From: an uncultured Bacteroidales bacterium
Lineage (GTDB): Bacteria > Bacteroidota > Bacteroidia > Bacteroidales > Muribaculaceae
NCBI GenBank assembly: GCA_902787185.1
Contig: CADAFP010000046.1
Span: 1-52,885, forward strand
Direction: 5' to 3'
Length of the DNA stretch: 52,885 nucleotides
Positions 17,696 to 26,810 of the stretch are shown here, in pieces (the first letter of the stretch is position 1; the number at the start of each line of letters is the position of its first letter). A program made the position numbers and the translations under genes. The notes below the pieces were generated by a model. The model saw nothing but the letters and a program-made list of their open reading frames with translations, searched no databases and was not told the origin of the DNA.

Positions 17696-19717
17696 ATGAA
17701 TAGTAAATTATTAGTAAGAGCATTGGCCCTGGTGGCCTGCCTGCTGTGTGCAATGAGCGGTCAGGCACGAGATCTCGCCTATGCGGTATATACGTCCGAA
17801 GACTCCACGCTGACGTTCTACTATGACGGCAATGACGCCAGTTGGTATGGCGTTTCCATGCCGCTGTATCCCAATGACAACTGGGATGACCCCGACTGGT
17901 ACAAATTCCGCTATTATACTGCTGTTGTCAGGGTGGTGTTTGACCCCTCATTCGCCAACTGGACTCCCACGACTACCCAAAAGTGGTTTTGCAACATGAC
18001 GAAGCTCAGGACGATCGAAGGCATCGAATACCTGAACACGTCGCATGTGACCACCATGCTCTCGATGTTCTATGACTGCGTGAATCTTGAGAGCATTGAT
18101 CTGAGCCATTTCAATACCGACAACGTGACCAACATGGCTTGCCTGTTCTATCGGTGTTCCAAGTTGACCGACATCGATGTGAGCAATTTCAATACCTCCA
18201 ATGTGACCAACATGAATGGCATGTTCAGTAAATGTTACGGCCTGACGAGTCTTGACCTGAGCAATTTCGACACCAGCAATGTGTTGTCTATGAGTAGCAT
18301 GTTCAGTGACTGCGATGGCCTGACGAGCCTCGACTTGAGCAATTTCAACACCGAGAAGGTGGAGGACATGGCTTGGATATTCAGTTTCTGCGATAATCTG
18401 GAGTCCGTTGACATCAGCAGTTTCAGCACGTCTAACGTGACCAACATGGGCTATATGTTCTATCATTCCAATAAATTGGATAACGTGGATGTGCGTCATT
18501 TCGATACCAGCAATGTGACCAAGATGGAGTACATGTTTGGCTACAGCCCTTGCACCACCCTTGACGTGAGCAACTTCGACACCGGTAATGTCATCAACAT
18601 GTATTGCATGTTCTATCAATGCAAAGGTTTGACGGGCCTTGACCTGACTCACTTCAACACCTCTAATGTGGTCAATATGGCGAGGATGTTCTGGGGTTGC
18701 GAGAGTTTGACAGAACTTGACTTGAGCCATTTCGACACCGGTAATGTGAAAAGGATGGACAATATGTTCACCAGTTGCACGGGCCTGACGAGTCTCGACC
18801 TGAGCAATTTCGACACCCACAGCCTCACCAACATGGAATCCATGTTCTCCAGTTGCTCGGGTTTGACCGACCTTGATGTGAGCAGTTTCAATACCGCGCT
18901 GGTGGACTCGATGCGTAGCCTGTTCGCGGGCTGCAGCAGTCTGAGGAGCCTTGACTTGAGAAGTTTTGACACGGGCAATGTGGTCACCATGGATGGCATG
19001 TTCAGCAATTGCTCCAGCCTGACGAGCCTTGACTTGAGCAGTTTCACCAATCCCAAAGTAAAATCATTGGAGGGCCTGTTCAGGAACTGTTCCTCTCTTG
19101 TGAGCGTAGACATATCCAATTTTGATACTCGAAATGTGCAACAGATGCGCGAGATGTTCCAGGGGTGCAGCAGTCTGGCCAGTGTTGATTTGAGCAACTT
19201 CAACACAGAGAAGACCTATGGGCTGTATGGTATGTTCAAGAATTGCAGCAGCCTGACGAGCCTCGACCTGAGCAGTTTCAACACCGCGTCGTTCACCTAC
19301 CTGTCCAGCATGTTTGAAAACTGCAGCAATCTGGTCACTATCACGGTGGCCGATGACTGGGATGTCACGCACGTCAACAGTGACTCCTATTATTCGCGGG
19401 ATATGTTCTACCACTGCTACAATCTGGTGGGCGGTCAGGGCACTAAATACAACTCAAGCCATACTGACAAGACTTATGCCCGCATCGACGGCGGCACGGA
19501 CAATCCGGGCTACCTGTCGGCAGTGGTGATCCTTGGTGATGTCGACGGCAACGGCAGCGTGGGCATCGCCGACGTGACGGCTCTTATCGACTATATCCTC
19601 GGGGGCGATGGCACAGGACTCAACCTTGCCGCTGCCGACGTGAATGGCGACGGCACGGTGGGTATCGCCGACGTGACCACAATCGTCGATATGATATTGG
19701 TCGAGGATACAGAGTGA
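17696..19717 (+). CDS. BspA-type (DUF285) leucine-rich surface protein with dockerin-like domain
   Basis: A 673-residue exported protein; I take the ATG at 17696, because the signal peptide (MNSKLLVRALALVACLLCAM) begins there. Residues 100-570 are more than 18 repeats of about 24 residues of the form SLDLSNFDTSNVTNMxxMFxxC, the DUF285 type found in BspA-like adhesins. Residues 614-672 form a dockerin pair (GDVDGNGSVGIADVTALIDY, DVNGDGTVGIADVTTIVDM). It starts 35 bases after the amidase gene, in the same direction. Such proteins are often surface-exposed and linked to binding host matrix or other microbes; the partner here is unknown. Confidence 0.87.
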   Translation: MNSKLLVRALALVACLLCAMSGQARDLAYAVYTSEDSTLTFYYDGNDASWYGVSMPLYPNDNWDDPDWYKFRYYTAVVRVVFDPSFANWTPTTTQKWFCNMTKLRTIEGIEYLNTSHVTTMLSMFYDCVNLESIDLSHFNTDNVTNMACLFYRCSKLTDIDVSNFNTSNVTNMNGMFSKCYGLTSLDLSNFDTSNVLSMSSMFSDCDGLTSLDLSNFNTEKVEDMAWIFSFCDNLESVDISSFSTSNVTNMGYMFYHSNKLDNVDVRHFDTSNVTKMEYMFGYSPCTTLDVSNFDTGNVINMYCMFYQCKGLTGLDLTHFNTSNVVNMARMFWGCESLTELDLSHFDTGNVKRMDNMFTSCTGLTSLDLSNFDTHSLTNMESMFSSCSGLTDLDVSSFNTALVDSMRSLFAGCSSLRSLDLRSFDTGNVVTMDGMFSNCSSLTSLDLSSFTNPKVKSLEGLFRNCSSLVSVDISNFDTRNVQQMREMFQGCSSLASVDLSNFNTEKTYGLYGMFKNCSSLTSLDLSSFNTASFTYLSSMFENCSNLVTITVADDWDVTHVNSDSYYSRDMFYHCYNLVGGQGTKYNSSHTDKTYARIDGGTDNPGYLSAVVILGDVDGNGSVGIADVTALIDYILGGDGTGLNLAAADVNGDGTVGIADVTTIVDMILVEDTE

Positions 19718-19749
19718 AGCAAGAACGTTGAAAATCGGGGCAAAAAAGT

Positions 19750-19780
19750 ACAAGAAACTGACAAAATGTCAGTTTCTTGT
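19750..19780 (+). terminator. Perfect 13-bp hairpin after the BspA-like gene
   Basis: ACAAGAAACTGAC at 19750-19762 pairs perfectly with GTCAGTTTCTTGT at 19768-19780 around an AAAAT loop. A short T-rich stretch follows. Confidence 0.7.
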
Positions 19781-19954
19781 TTAAAATAGTTTAAAAACCT
19801 GACACGGTGGCTTGAGTTTTTAACGGTGGTTAAACTTTGGAGCTTTGGTATCGGTTTTGCTGAATACAGGAGTGCCGGCGATGCGCAAGCAGGGCCGGCA
19901 CAAGACAGAAACATTTAAAGACTCATAAAACAAAATAATTAGGAGGTAATGACT

Positions 19955-20404
19955 ATGTATTTTCCTGTAATTCGTAACAACCGCAACAACTGGTTAGACA
20001 GTGCATTTAACGACCTGTTTGATATGGATTGGACCCCGCGTCACTTGAGCACAGCACCCGCTGTCAACGTCAAGGAGAGCGATACCGCTTTCACCATGGA
20101 GGTCGCCGCTCCAGGTCTGAAGAAGGAGTTCTGCAAGGTGAACATCAACAACGAGGGTAACCTGGTTGTGAAGATTGAGAATAAGGCCGAGCACGAGGAC
20201 AAGTCCTGCGAGGAGGGCAAGAAATGCCACTATGTGCGCCGCGAGTTCTCCTATACCGACTATGAGCAGACTTATATTCTGCCCGACGAGGTCGATAAGG
20301 AGGCCATCAGCGCCAAGGTCGAGGACGGTATCCTGACCATCGACCTGCCCAAGATCGCTCCTCAGCCCGAGAAGAAGATGGACCGCACCATCGAGATCGG
20401 CTAA
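19955..20404 (+). CDS. Small heat-shock protein (Hsp20/alpha-crystallin)
   Basis: A soluble ATP-independent chaperone of about 149 residues that binds unfolding proteins in the cytoplasm. The alpha-crystallin domain spans residues 30-140: VNVKESDTAFTMEVAAPGLK, LVVKIENK, and the closing VEDGILTIDLPK with the typical A-x-x-x-n-GvL element, then an IEIG tail. An AGGAGG Shine-Dalgarno sequence at 19941-19946 is 8 bases before the ATG at 19955 but only 2 bases before the ATG at 19949, so the second ATG is the likelier start. A strong canonical Shine-Dalgarno is unusual in this window and fits a highly translated stress gene. A terminator follows at 20431. Confidence 0.92.
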   Translation: MYFPVIRNNRNNWLDSAFNDLFDMDWTPRHLSTAPAVNVKESDTAFTMEVAAPGLKKEFCKVNINNEGNLVVKIENKAEHEDKSCEEGKKCHYVRREFSYTDYEQTYILPDEVDKEAISAKVEDGILTIDLPKIAPQPEKKMDRTIEIG

Positions 20405-20430
20405 CCGGACAACCCGCTTCGTTTATCATT

Positions 20431-20473
20431 AAAAAAGGCACTTGTGGCATTGCGCCGCAGGTGCCTTTTTTTT
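20431..20473 (+). terminator. Terminator after the Hsp20 gene
   Basis: AAAAAAGGCAC pairs with GTGCCTTTTTT around a GC-rich loop with its own small stem. A run of eight Ts ends it. Confidence 0.85.
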
Positions 20474-20552
20474 GCGTCATGCTTGTATGACCACAAGATA
20501 AAGGCTTTCGATATTACACGTTACACCAGTGAGAGCACGGGTGCCATCAGCT

Positions 20553-20777
20553 GGGACGGTTCTAATGATGCGGTAAGCGAAGCGGCGCTATCAGTTAGAA
20601 CCGTCCCAATGATGCACCGCCCGTGTGATTACCCTCACTTCTCTGCTTTGCGGGGATGCGGTAAGCGAAGCGGCGCTATCAGTTAGAACCGTCCCAATGA
20701 TGCACCGCCCCTGCCGCTGTCACCATAACCTGAAAATCCCACAAGTGTGATTACCCTCACTTCTCTGCTTTGCGGGG
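20553..20777. repeat. Tandem 88-base repeat with GGGACGGTTCT inverted repeats
   Basis: Unit 1 is 20567-20654 and unit 2 is 20655-20777. Both read GATGCGGTAAGCGAAGCGG, then a TTAGAACCGTCCC word, GATGCACCGCCC and GTGTGATTACCCTCACTTC; unit 2 has 34 or so extra bases in the middle. GGGACGGTTCTAA at 20553-20565 pairs perfectly with TTAGAACCGTCCC at 20595-20607, so the left end forms a 13-bp stem. No gene is credible here. Confidence 0.85.
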
Positions 20778-20890
20778 CGCCAAACGGCTGAATGGATACT
20801 TTTTTAGTCAATATGTGTTTTTAAATGTTAATAATTGTTTGAATCGTGGAATTTTATTGATGATTCGGGCGCTTTCATCTGAATTTGGCA

Positions 20891-20898
20891 TAACTTTG
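20891..20898 (+). promoter_or_regulatory. -7 promoter box TAACTTTG
   Basis: TAACTTTG fits TAnnTTTG and lies 76 bases before the ATG at 20974. Bases 20778-20890 show nothing else of note. Confidence 0.55.
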
Positions 20899-20973
20899 TG
20901 GCCGAAAAAAGCAGCGAGATGCTGGTTTTAAAGGAAAGTTAACAGAATTCTATATTTATTAACCAGGTTGGGA

Positions 20974-21831
20974 ATGACTAAAGGTCAAAATATCACCCTT
21001 ATTGCCGATAGCAGCACGACGCGCACCGAGTGGGCGCTTGTTGAGGATGGTGAGGTGCTTGAGAGCGCTTACACCTCGGGACTGAACCCGTTTTTCATGA
21101 CGCGTCGCGAAATCAGCCACAGCATCCGTCTGGAGTTGCCGCCTGAGTTCTTCAAGCGCCGTTGGAGCCATGTCTATTTCTATGGCGCAGGCTGTTCGGG
21201 CCCCGAGAAGAACAAGATCATCGAGGGTTCCCTTGTGGCGCAGTTCAAGACGCCGGTCACTGTGATGAGCGACCTGCTGGGCGCTGCGCGTGGCCTGTTG
21301 GTGCGCGAACAGGGACTGGCGTGCATCCTGGGCACCGGCAGCAACTCGTGCCTCTATGACGGCAAGGAAATCGTCAAGAATGTGCCTGCCCTGGGCTTCA
21401 TCTTGGGCGATGAGGGCAGTGGCGCCGCCTTGGGCCGCGTGTTCTTGGGCGACGTCCTTAAGGGCTTGGCGCCCCATGACCTGACCGAAGCATTCTTTGA
21501 CAAATACAAGGTGACGCGCGCCGAGGTGCTTGACGCAGTGCTCAACAACCCCGCCGCCACGCGCAACCTGCGCGCTTATTCATTCTTCTTGAGCGAGCAC
21601 TTGGACAGTCAATACGTCCACGACCTGATTGTGGGCGAGTTCATGCGTTTCTTCGAGCGCAACGTGTCGCAGTATGACTATAAGACCTATCCCGTGAATT
21701 TCGTCGGCCCCATCGCTACGACCTACAGCGAGATTCTGCTCGAGGTCGCCAACCAGTTTGGCGCCACCGTCCGCAAAATCCTCCTCAGCTCCATGCCAGG
21801 CCTCATCGCCTACCACAGCGCGGAATCCTAA
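20974..21831 (+). CDS. BadF/BadG-type sugar kinase paralogue
   Basis: A 285-residue protein of the ASKHA (acetate/sugar kinase, hsc70, actin) fold, the BadF/BadG group that includes N-acetylglucosamine and MurNAc kinases. I prefer the ATG at 20974 to an upstream TTG. Conserved parts are FYGAGCSGPEK, SDLLGAARGL, LACILGTGSNS and FILGDEGSGAALGR. The phosphate-1 loop, usually D-x-G-S-T-K-T, reads ADSSTTRTEW and so lacks its glycine, which may weaken ATP binding. It is a clear paralogue of the kinase at 33549 and lies upstream of the same salvage locus, so a role with GlcNAc or MurNAc, catalytic or regulatory, is likely. Confidence 0.82.
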   Translation: MTKGQNITLIADSSTTRTEWALVEDGEVLESAYTSGLNPFFMTRREISHSIRLELPPEFFKRRWSHVYFYGAGCSGPEKNKIIEGSLVAQFKTPVTVMSDLLGAARGLLVREQGLACILGTGSNSCLYDGKEIVKNVPALGFILGDEGSGAALGRVFLGDVLKGLAPHDLTEAFFDKYKVTRAEVLDAVLNNPAATRNLRAYSFFLSEHLDSQYVHDLIVGEFMRFFERNVSQYDYKTYPVNFVGPIATTYSEILLEVANQFGATVRKILLSSMPGLIAYHSAES

Positions 21832-22068
21832 TCATATCAGACTCACAACGTGACCTCGATGATGGCAATGGAGGCATCAGCCGATGCCGACAATGCTGTC
21901 ACCGTCATGATCGTTGTGCCCCGATGTGTCGCAGCTGGGCGTCGTTGCGCCCGTTCGCTTAAACGTTCAAGCCTGTGACGGACTCATCAAATGTGGCGAG
22001 GTTTTTCTTTAAAAAATGTAGTTAAATTATAAAAGATGTTGTAAAGAGGGGCATTAGGGGTGTTTCGT
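21832..22068. other. Spacer, nothing recognised
   Basis: This stretch has no convincing reading frame, hairpin terminator or RNA gene. Its first 140 bases are GC-rich and its end AT-rich, next to the following promoter. Confidence 0.5.
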
Positions 22069-22099
22069 TTTGGTTTTTCGTTAGGTTTGAGTACTTTTG
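22069..22099 (+). promoter_or_regulatory. Consensus promoter of the peptidoglycan salvage locus
   Basis: TTTG at 22069-22072, exactly 19 bases, then TACTTTTG at 22092-22099: a full match to the Bacteroidetes TTTG-N19-TAnnTTTG promoter. Transcription would start near 22106, 32 bases before the ATG. Confidence 0.75.
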
Positions 22100-22137
22100 T
22101 TGCATTACAAATAGCCAAAATCAGAAAAAACCAAGAT

Positions 22138-25100
22138 ATGAAAAAGACGTCAAAGATGTTGTTGAGTGTAGCGGCTTGCTTGGCTGTGTTGCCGCCGTTG
22201 CACGCCCAGTCGTTTGCTGACGATCAGATAGCCGCTGTGCAGCGTGTGGTTGCCAGTCAGTTGCCCGAGCACATGGGCGTAGGTGACCTGAAGGTGCGTA
22301 CGGTCCTGTTCGAGAACGACACGGTCAAGGTGGACGTGAGCGAGAACTTTGGTGATGTGCCTTTCACCCAACAAGGGGTGGAACGCATGCGTGGCGAGAT
22401 ACGCGAGGCGTTGGGCCGTGACTATGCGGACAGCCCTGTCCTCATCACCATCGTGGGCAACGACATCAACAAGTACTTCGCCGACTACGAGCCGGCCTAC
22501 AAGCGCAGTCACGAACCGTTCATCAGCGAGATGGACGCCAACCGTCATTACAAGCACGGCCTGGACGGCAATATCGTGGCGATGTGGCCCAGCCACGGCT
22601 GGTATTTCGAGCCCAAGCTGAACCGTTGGGAGTGGCAGCGCGCCCGCCTGATGCAGACCGTCGAGGACATGTATACCCACAGCTATGTGCTGCCCTTCCT
22701 GATTCCGATGCTGGAAAATGCGGGCGCCTATGTGTGGAATGCCCGTGAACGCGATACCCACAACGTGGGCGTCGTGGTCGACAATGACGGGGGCGAGGCG
22801 CAGCGTGGCTACAGCGAGCACAATGGCAAGCAGAAGTGGCAGACCGGCAACGACGGTAACGGCTTTGCCTACCTGCGCACACAGTACAAAGACTTTGAGA
22901 ACCCCTTCGCCGAAGGCACCTACCGCATGGTCAAGGCCGAGAAAGACAAGAATAAGGTCTCGACCGCATCATGGGATGTCGAGATGCCCGAGGCGGGTGA
23001 GTTTGCCGTGTATATCTCTTACAAGTCGCTGCCCAATAGCGCCCATGACGTGAACTATACCGTCAACAGCCTGAGTGGAGCGCGCCACTTCCGCGTCGAT
23101 CAGTCGATGGCAGGTGGCGTGTGGGTCTATCTGGGCACGTTCCCGCTGGCCAAGGGCATGAACCCCGCAGTGGTCGAGGTGTCCAACCTGAGTGCCAACA
23201 AGGATGCCGTCATCACCGCCGACGCCATCCAAGTGGGTGGCGGCAAGGGCAACATCGTGCGCCGCGTGGCGCTGCCCACCGAGGAGAACCGCCGCATCGC
23301 CGCCGAGCAGGAGAATGAGAAATACCTGGGTAAGGAGGGCGTGCAGTACAGCTACATCGGCAGCGGTGACCACCCGTGGTTCCACCTGGGCTCGCGCTAC
23401 TACCTGCAGTGGGCCGGTTTCCCCGACAGCGTCTATTCCACGTCCCACGGCATCAACGATTATGTTGATGACTACCGCAGCCGTGGCGAGTGGGTCAACT
23501 ACCTTGCCGGAGGCAGCGACGTGTTGCCCGACCGTGGCGGCCTGAGGGTGCCTGTTGACCTCTCGTTCTGCCTGCACACCGATGCCGGCTCCACGCCCGA
23601 CGATGAGATTGTGGGCACGCTGCTCATCTACTGCACCAACAGCGGCGGCAAGAAGTTCGGCAAGTATGCCAACGGCACGCCGCGCGAACTCTCTCGACGC
23701 TATTGCAACCTGCTCTCGACCGAGATTGTCAAGGACATCCGCGCCAAGTGGGAACCCAACTGGACGCGCCGCGGCATGTGGGACAAGAGTTACTATGAGG
23801 CGCGTGTGCCCGAGGTGCCCGCCGTGCTCATGGAGCTGCTCTCGCATCAGAATTTCGCCGACATGAAGTATGGTCTTGACCCGATGTTCCGCTTTGATGT
23901 GAGCCGCGCGATCTACAAGGGCATGTTGAAGTTCATCGCCCAGCGCGACCACCGCTCGTATGTCGTGCAGCCGTTGCCCGTCAACAGCTTTGCCATCAGC
24001 AAGACCGACAAGGGCCATTACCTGCTCACCTGGCAACCCACCCACGACAACCTGAGCGATAATGCCGATGCCACGGCCTATATCGTGTGTGAGCGCGTGG
24101 GCCTGGATGGCGCTTTCAAGGAGGTTGCCACCGTCAAGGGGCCGCAGTACAGCGTGCGCATCAGCGACAACAAGATTCACAGTTACCGCATCATCGCCCT
24201 GAACGATGGCGGCCGCAGTTTCCCCAGCGAGACCTTGAGCCTGGGCGAGGCGGCAGGCAGCCAGGGTGACGTGCTGGTGGTCAACGGCTTTACCCGCGTG
24301 AGCGCTCCCGACTGGTTTGACGGACCCGAACGTGCCGGCTTTGATGACAATAAGGACCACGGCGTGCCCTATATCCAGCAGATCAACTACCTGGGCTCCC
24401 AGTATGAGTTCCGCCGCGCCCTGGAGTGGAAGGACGACGACGCGCCAGGTTTCGGCTCCAGCCGCAGCAACTACGAGACCATGAACGTGGCGGGCAATAC
24501 CTTTGACTATCCCGCCGTGCATGGCGAGGCGCTGATGAATACGGGCTATTCCTTCGTGTCGTGCAGTCAGCAGGCCCTGGAGGCAGGTTATGACACCGAC
24601 GGCTACCGCTTGATGGACCTTATCCTGGGCAAGCAGAAGGAGATTAAGACAGGCAGCGGCATGATGCCTAACCGCTTCAAGATATACACATCCGGCCTGA
24701 AGGATGCCCTGCGCAAATTCACCGCAGGGGGCGGCAGCGTGCTGCTGTCGGGTGCCTACGTGGGCAGCGACCTGTGGGATAACGCCGCCGGCAACGATGA
24801 CCCGTCGGGTAAGAAGTTCGTCAAGGACGTGCTGGGCTTCGAAGGCTTGCACGGCAGGGCATCGCTCGATGGCACCGTTGTCGCCACCGACAACCCCGAC
24901 CATTACCTGTCCTCGCCCGGTGCATGGAACTTCACCAGCCAGTTGAATGACAAGATATATGCCGTCGAGTCGCCCGACGCCATTCGCGCCAGCGATGACC
25001 GCGGCTTCACGTGGATGCGCTACGGCGAGAACGGTTTGCCTGCTGCCATCGCCAGCGACCGCGGCAACTACCGCACCGTAGTCGTCGGCTTCCCCCTCGA

Positions 25101-25167
25101 GACGGTGACCACCGTCCAGGAGCGCACCAGCCTGATGAGCCGCATCATGGAATTCCTGAAGCCCTAA
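22138..25167 (+). CDS. Large exported N-acetylmuramoyl-L-alanine amidase with inserted golvesin-like domain
   Basis: A 1009-residue exported protein, of the sort often labelled xanthan lyase or golvesin-domain protein. The ATG at 22138 gives a clean signal peptide (MKKTSKMLLSVAACLAVLPP). An amidase_3-like fold seems split: its first part holds MWPSHGWYFE and the acidic NARERDTHN, and its second part holds FCLHTDAGSTPDDE and VLMELLSHQNFADM. Between them, around residues 245-400, sits a golvesin C-terminal-like beta domain (YRMVKAEKDKNK, GEFAVYISYKSL, VYLGTFPLAKG). Later come a fibronectin III-like domain (about 610-710) and a class I amidotransferase-like segment (about 715-1009). It would release peptides from glycan strands in the periplasm, feeding the salvage genes downstream. 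Confidence 0.82.
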   Translation: MKKTSKMLLSVAACLAVLPPLHAQSFADDQIAAVQRVVASQLPEHMGVGDLKVRTVLFENDTVKVDVSENFGDVPFTQQGVERMRGEIREALGRDYADSPVLITIVGNDINKYFADYEPAYKRSHEPFISEMDANRHYKHGLDGNIVAMWPSHGWYFEPKLNRWEWQRARLMQTVEDMYTHSYVLPFLIPMLENAGAYVWNARERDTHNVGVVVDNDGGEAQRGYSEHNGKQKWQTGNDGNGFAYLRTQYKDFENPFAEGTYRMVKAEKDKNKVSTASWDVEMPEAGEFAVYISYKSLPNSAHDVNYTVNSLSGARHFRVDQSMAGGVWVYLGTFPLAKGMNPAVVEVSNLSANKDAVITADAIQVGGGKGNIVRRVALPTEENRRIAAEQENEKYLGKEGVQYSYIGSGDHPWFHLGSRYYLQWAGFPDSVYSTSHGINDYVDDYRSRGEWVNYLAGGSDVLPDRGGLRVPVDLSFCLHTDAGSTPDDEIVGTLLIYCTNSGGKKFGKYANGTPRELSRRYCNLLSTEIVKDIRAKWEPNWTRRGMWDKSYYEARVPEVPAVLMELLSHQNFADMKYGLDPMFRFDVSRAIYKGMLKFIAQRDHRSYVVQPLPVNSFAISKTDKGHYLLTWQPTHDNLSDNADATAYIVCERVGLDGAFKEVATVKGPQYSVRISDNKIHSYRIIALNDGGRSFPSETLSLGEAAGSQGDVLVVNGFTRVSAPDWFDGPERAGFDDNKDHGVPYIQQINYLGSQYEFRRALEWKDDDAPGFGSSRSNYETMNVAGNTFDYPAVHGEALMNTGYSFVSCSQQALEAGYDTDGYRLMDLILGKQKEIKTGSGMMPNRFKIYTSGLKDALRKFTAGGGSVLLSGAYVGSDLWDNAAGNDDPSGKKFVKDVLGFEGLHGRASLDGTVVATDNPDHYLSSPGAWNFTSQLNDKIYAVESPDAIRASDDRGFTWMRYGENGLPAAIASDRGNYRTVVVGFPLETVTTVQERTSLMSRIMEFLKP

Positions 25168-25204
25168 GGACCTTAAAGACCCTAAGGACCCTAAGGACCT
25201 TAAT
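25168..25204. repeat. 9-base tandem repeats GGACCTTAA
   Basis: GGACCTTAA, AGACCCTAA, GGACCCTAA and GGACCTTAA follow each other right after the amidase stop codon. The same 9-base family is at 29157-29215 and 33473-33520. Confidence 0.85.
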
Positions 25205-25249
25205 AAAACTGAACATTCAATTATCAACAATATAAAAAGACAAGAAATC

Positions 25250-26734
25250 ATGGGAAGAATTAATTGCTTTATTCCGTTTGTCAGCGAGAAGCAGGCGGCA
25301 CAAACCATCGAGAACCTCAAGAATGAGGAATTGGTGAACAAGATCTATCTGCTCGCCACCGTTGACAACCCCAAACCCGTCGAGGGCTGCGAACTGCTGC
25401 CCGTCAATGTGCTCTTCTCGAGTGCCACGATGCGTGAGATAGCCAGTCATGCCGATGCCGACTACGTGCTGCTCTACACCAAGTATGACACGCTGAAGAT
25501 GGGCCCGTTCTCGCTGGAGCGTTTCGCCAAGCTGGGTGACGACACCCAGTCGGGCATGCTCTATGCCGACCACTACAACGTGACCGACAACGGCGCCGAC
25601 AAGGCTCCCGTCATCGACTACCAAATGGGTAGCCTGAGGGATGATTTCGACTTTGGTTCGGTGATGTTCTTCTGCGGCCAGTGCTTCAAGAAGGCGGTGG
25701 AGGCCATGAAGGAGAAATATGAGTTCGCCGGCCTGTATGACCTGCGCCTCAAGTTGTCGCAGTTTGCCGCCATCACCCACATCAACGAGTACCTCTACAG
25801 CGATGTCGAGCTGGACACCCGCAAGAGCGGTGAGAAGATTTTTGACTACGTGGATCCGCGCAACCGCGGCCGTCAGATCGAGATGGAGAAGGCCTGCACC
25901 GAGCACCTCAAGGAAATCGGCGGTTATCTGTCTCCCGTACGCACCGAGAATGGTGAAGAAGTGCCCAACTTCCGCACCATCGAGTTCAATCAGGGCGACT
26001 TTGAGGTCGAGGCAACGGTGATGATTCCCGTGCGCAACCGCATCCGCACCATCCGCGATGCCATCGACTCGGTGCTCAAGCAGAAGTGCAATTTCAAGTT
26101 CAACCTGATGGTGGTGGACAATTTCTCGACCGACGGCACACGTGAGGCCATTGCCGAGTACAATGACCCGCGCCTGATTCACATCATCGCCGACTACTAT
26201 GACATGGGCATCGGCGGTTACTGGAACCTGGCCGCGCACCGCAAGAATGCCGGCAAATTTATCGTGCAGCTCGACAGCGACGACCTGTACAAGGACGAGC
26301 ACACCCTGCAGACGATGGTCGATGCCTTCTACGAGCAAAACGTGGCCATGGTCGTTGGCACCTATCAGATGACCGACATCAACCTCAATCCCATTCCTCC
26401 CGGCATCATCGACCACAGGGAGTGGACGCCCAGCAATGGCCGCAACAACGCCCTGCGCATCAACGGCCTGGGTGCGCCGCGCGCTTTCTATACGCCCGTG
26501 CTGCGTGAGGTGAAAATTCCTAACACGAGCTATGGCGAGGACTATGCACTGGGCTTGAACATCTCGCGTTATTACCAGATTGGCCGCGTTTATGACCCTG
26601 TCTATCTGTGCCGCCGCTGGGATGACAACAGCGATGCCTCGCTCGATGTCGAGAAGATGAACCGTAACAACCTGTACAAGGACCGCATCCGCACCTGGGA
26701 ACTCCAGGCCCGCATCGCCTTGAACAAGAAATAA
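25250..26734 (+). CDS. Glycosyltransferase family 2 protein
   Basis: A 494-residue soluble protein. Residues 1-250 form an N-terminal domain typical of a Bacteroidales family that sits in this locus; it itself looks like a degenerate GT-A fold (CFIPFVSEKQAAQTIENLKN). Residues 255-494 are a clear GT2 domain: VMIPVRNRIRTIRDAIDSVL, MVVDNFSTDGTREAI and the DxD-type IVQLDSDDLYKDEH, with GEDYALGLNISRYY as the acceptor region. GT2 enzymes move a sugar from a nucleotide donor. The acceptor is unknown; conserved placement between amidase and DUF4922 genes suggests cell-envelope sugar work. Repeat blocks lie on either side. Confidence 0.85.
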   Translation: MGRINCFIPFVSEKQAAQTIENLKNEELVNKIYLLATVDNPKPVEGCELLPVNVLFSSATMREIASHADADYVLLYTKYDTLKMGPFSLERFAKLGDDTQSGMLYADHYNVTDNGADKAPVIDYQMGSLRDDFDFGSVMFFCGQCFKKAVEAMKEKYEFAGLYDLRLKLSQFAAITHINEYLYSDVELDTRKSGEKIFDYVDPRNRGRQIEMEKACTEHLKEIGGYLSPVRTENGEEVPNFRTIEFNQGDFEVEATVMIPVRNRIRTIRDAIDSVLKQKCNFKFNLMVVDNFSTDGTREAIAEYNDPRLIHIIADYYDMGIGGYWNLAAHRKNAGKFIVQLDSDDLYKDEHTLQTMVDAFYEQNVAMVVGTYQMTDINLNPIPPGIIDHREWTPSNGRNNALRINGLGAPRAFYTPVLREVKIPNTSYGEDYALGLNISRYYQIGRVYDPVYLCRRWDDNSDASLDVEKMNRNNLYKDRIRTWELQARIALNKK

Positions 26735-26767
26735 GGCATTAGGCATTAGGTTTTAGGCTTTAGGTTA
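26735..26767. repeat. TTAGGCATTAGG repeat block
   Basis: GGCATTAGGCATTAGG, then TTTTAGGCTTTAGG, begins right after the stop codon. It is the same word family as 1842-1928. It is followed by a small palindrome, GCCGTGGCTTTGCCACGGC, at 26773-26791. Confidence 0.8.
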
Positions 26768-26810
26768 GTGTGTGCCGTGGCTTTGCCACGGCTATTCAGG
26801 AGAATTGTCA

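Noticed and set aside
3692-19717. Cellulosome-type gene cluster
   Set aside because: Dockerin-like loops are present, but there are no glycoside hydrolases, scaffoldins or cohesins in the window.
20444-20686. 80-codon open frame after the Hsp20 gene
   Set aside because: It runs through a terminator and through tandem repeat units, with no ribosome-binding site.
22969-25341. 790-codon minus-strand open frame
   Set aside because: It is the shadow of the amidase gene on the other strand; its composition (His, Val, Gly, Ala rich without domains) is that of a reverse frame in GC-rich coding DNA.
25217-26746. 509-codon minus-strand open frame
   Set aside because: It mirrors the glycosyltransferase gene, which has clear motifs on the plus strand.
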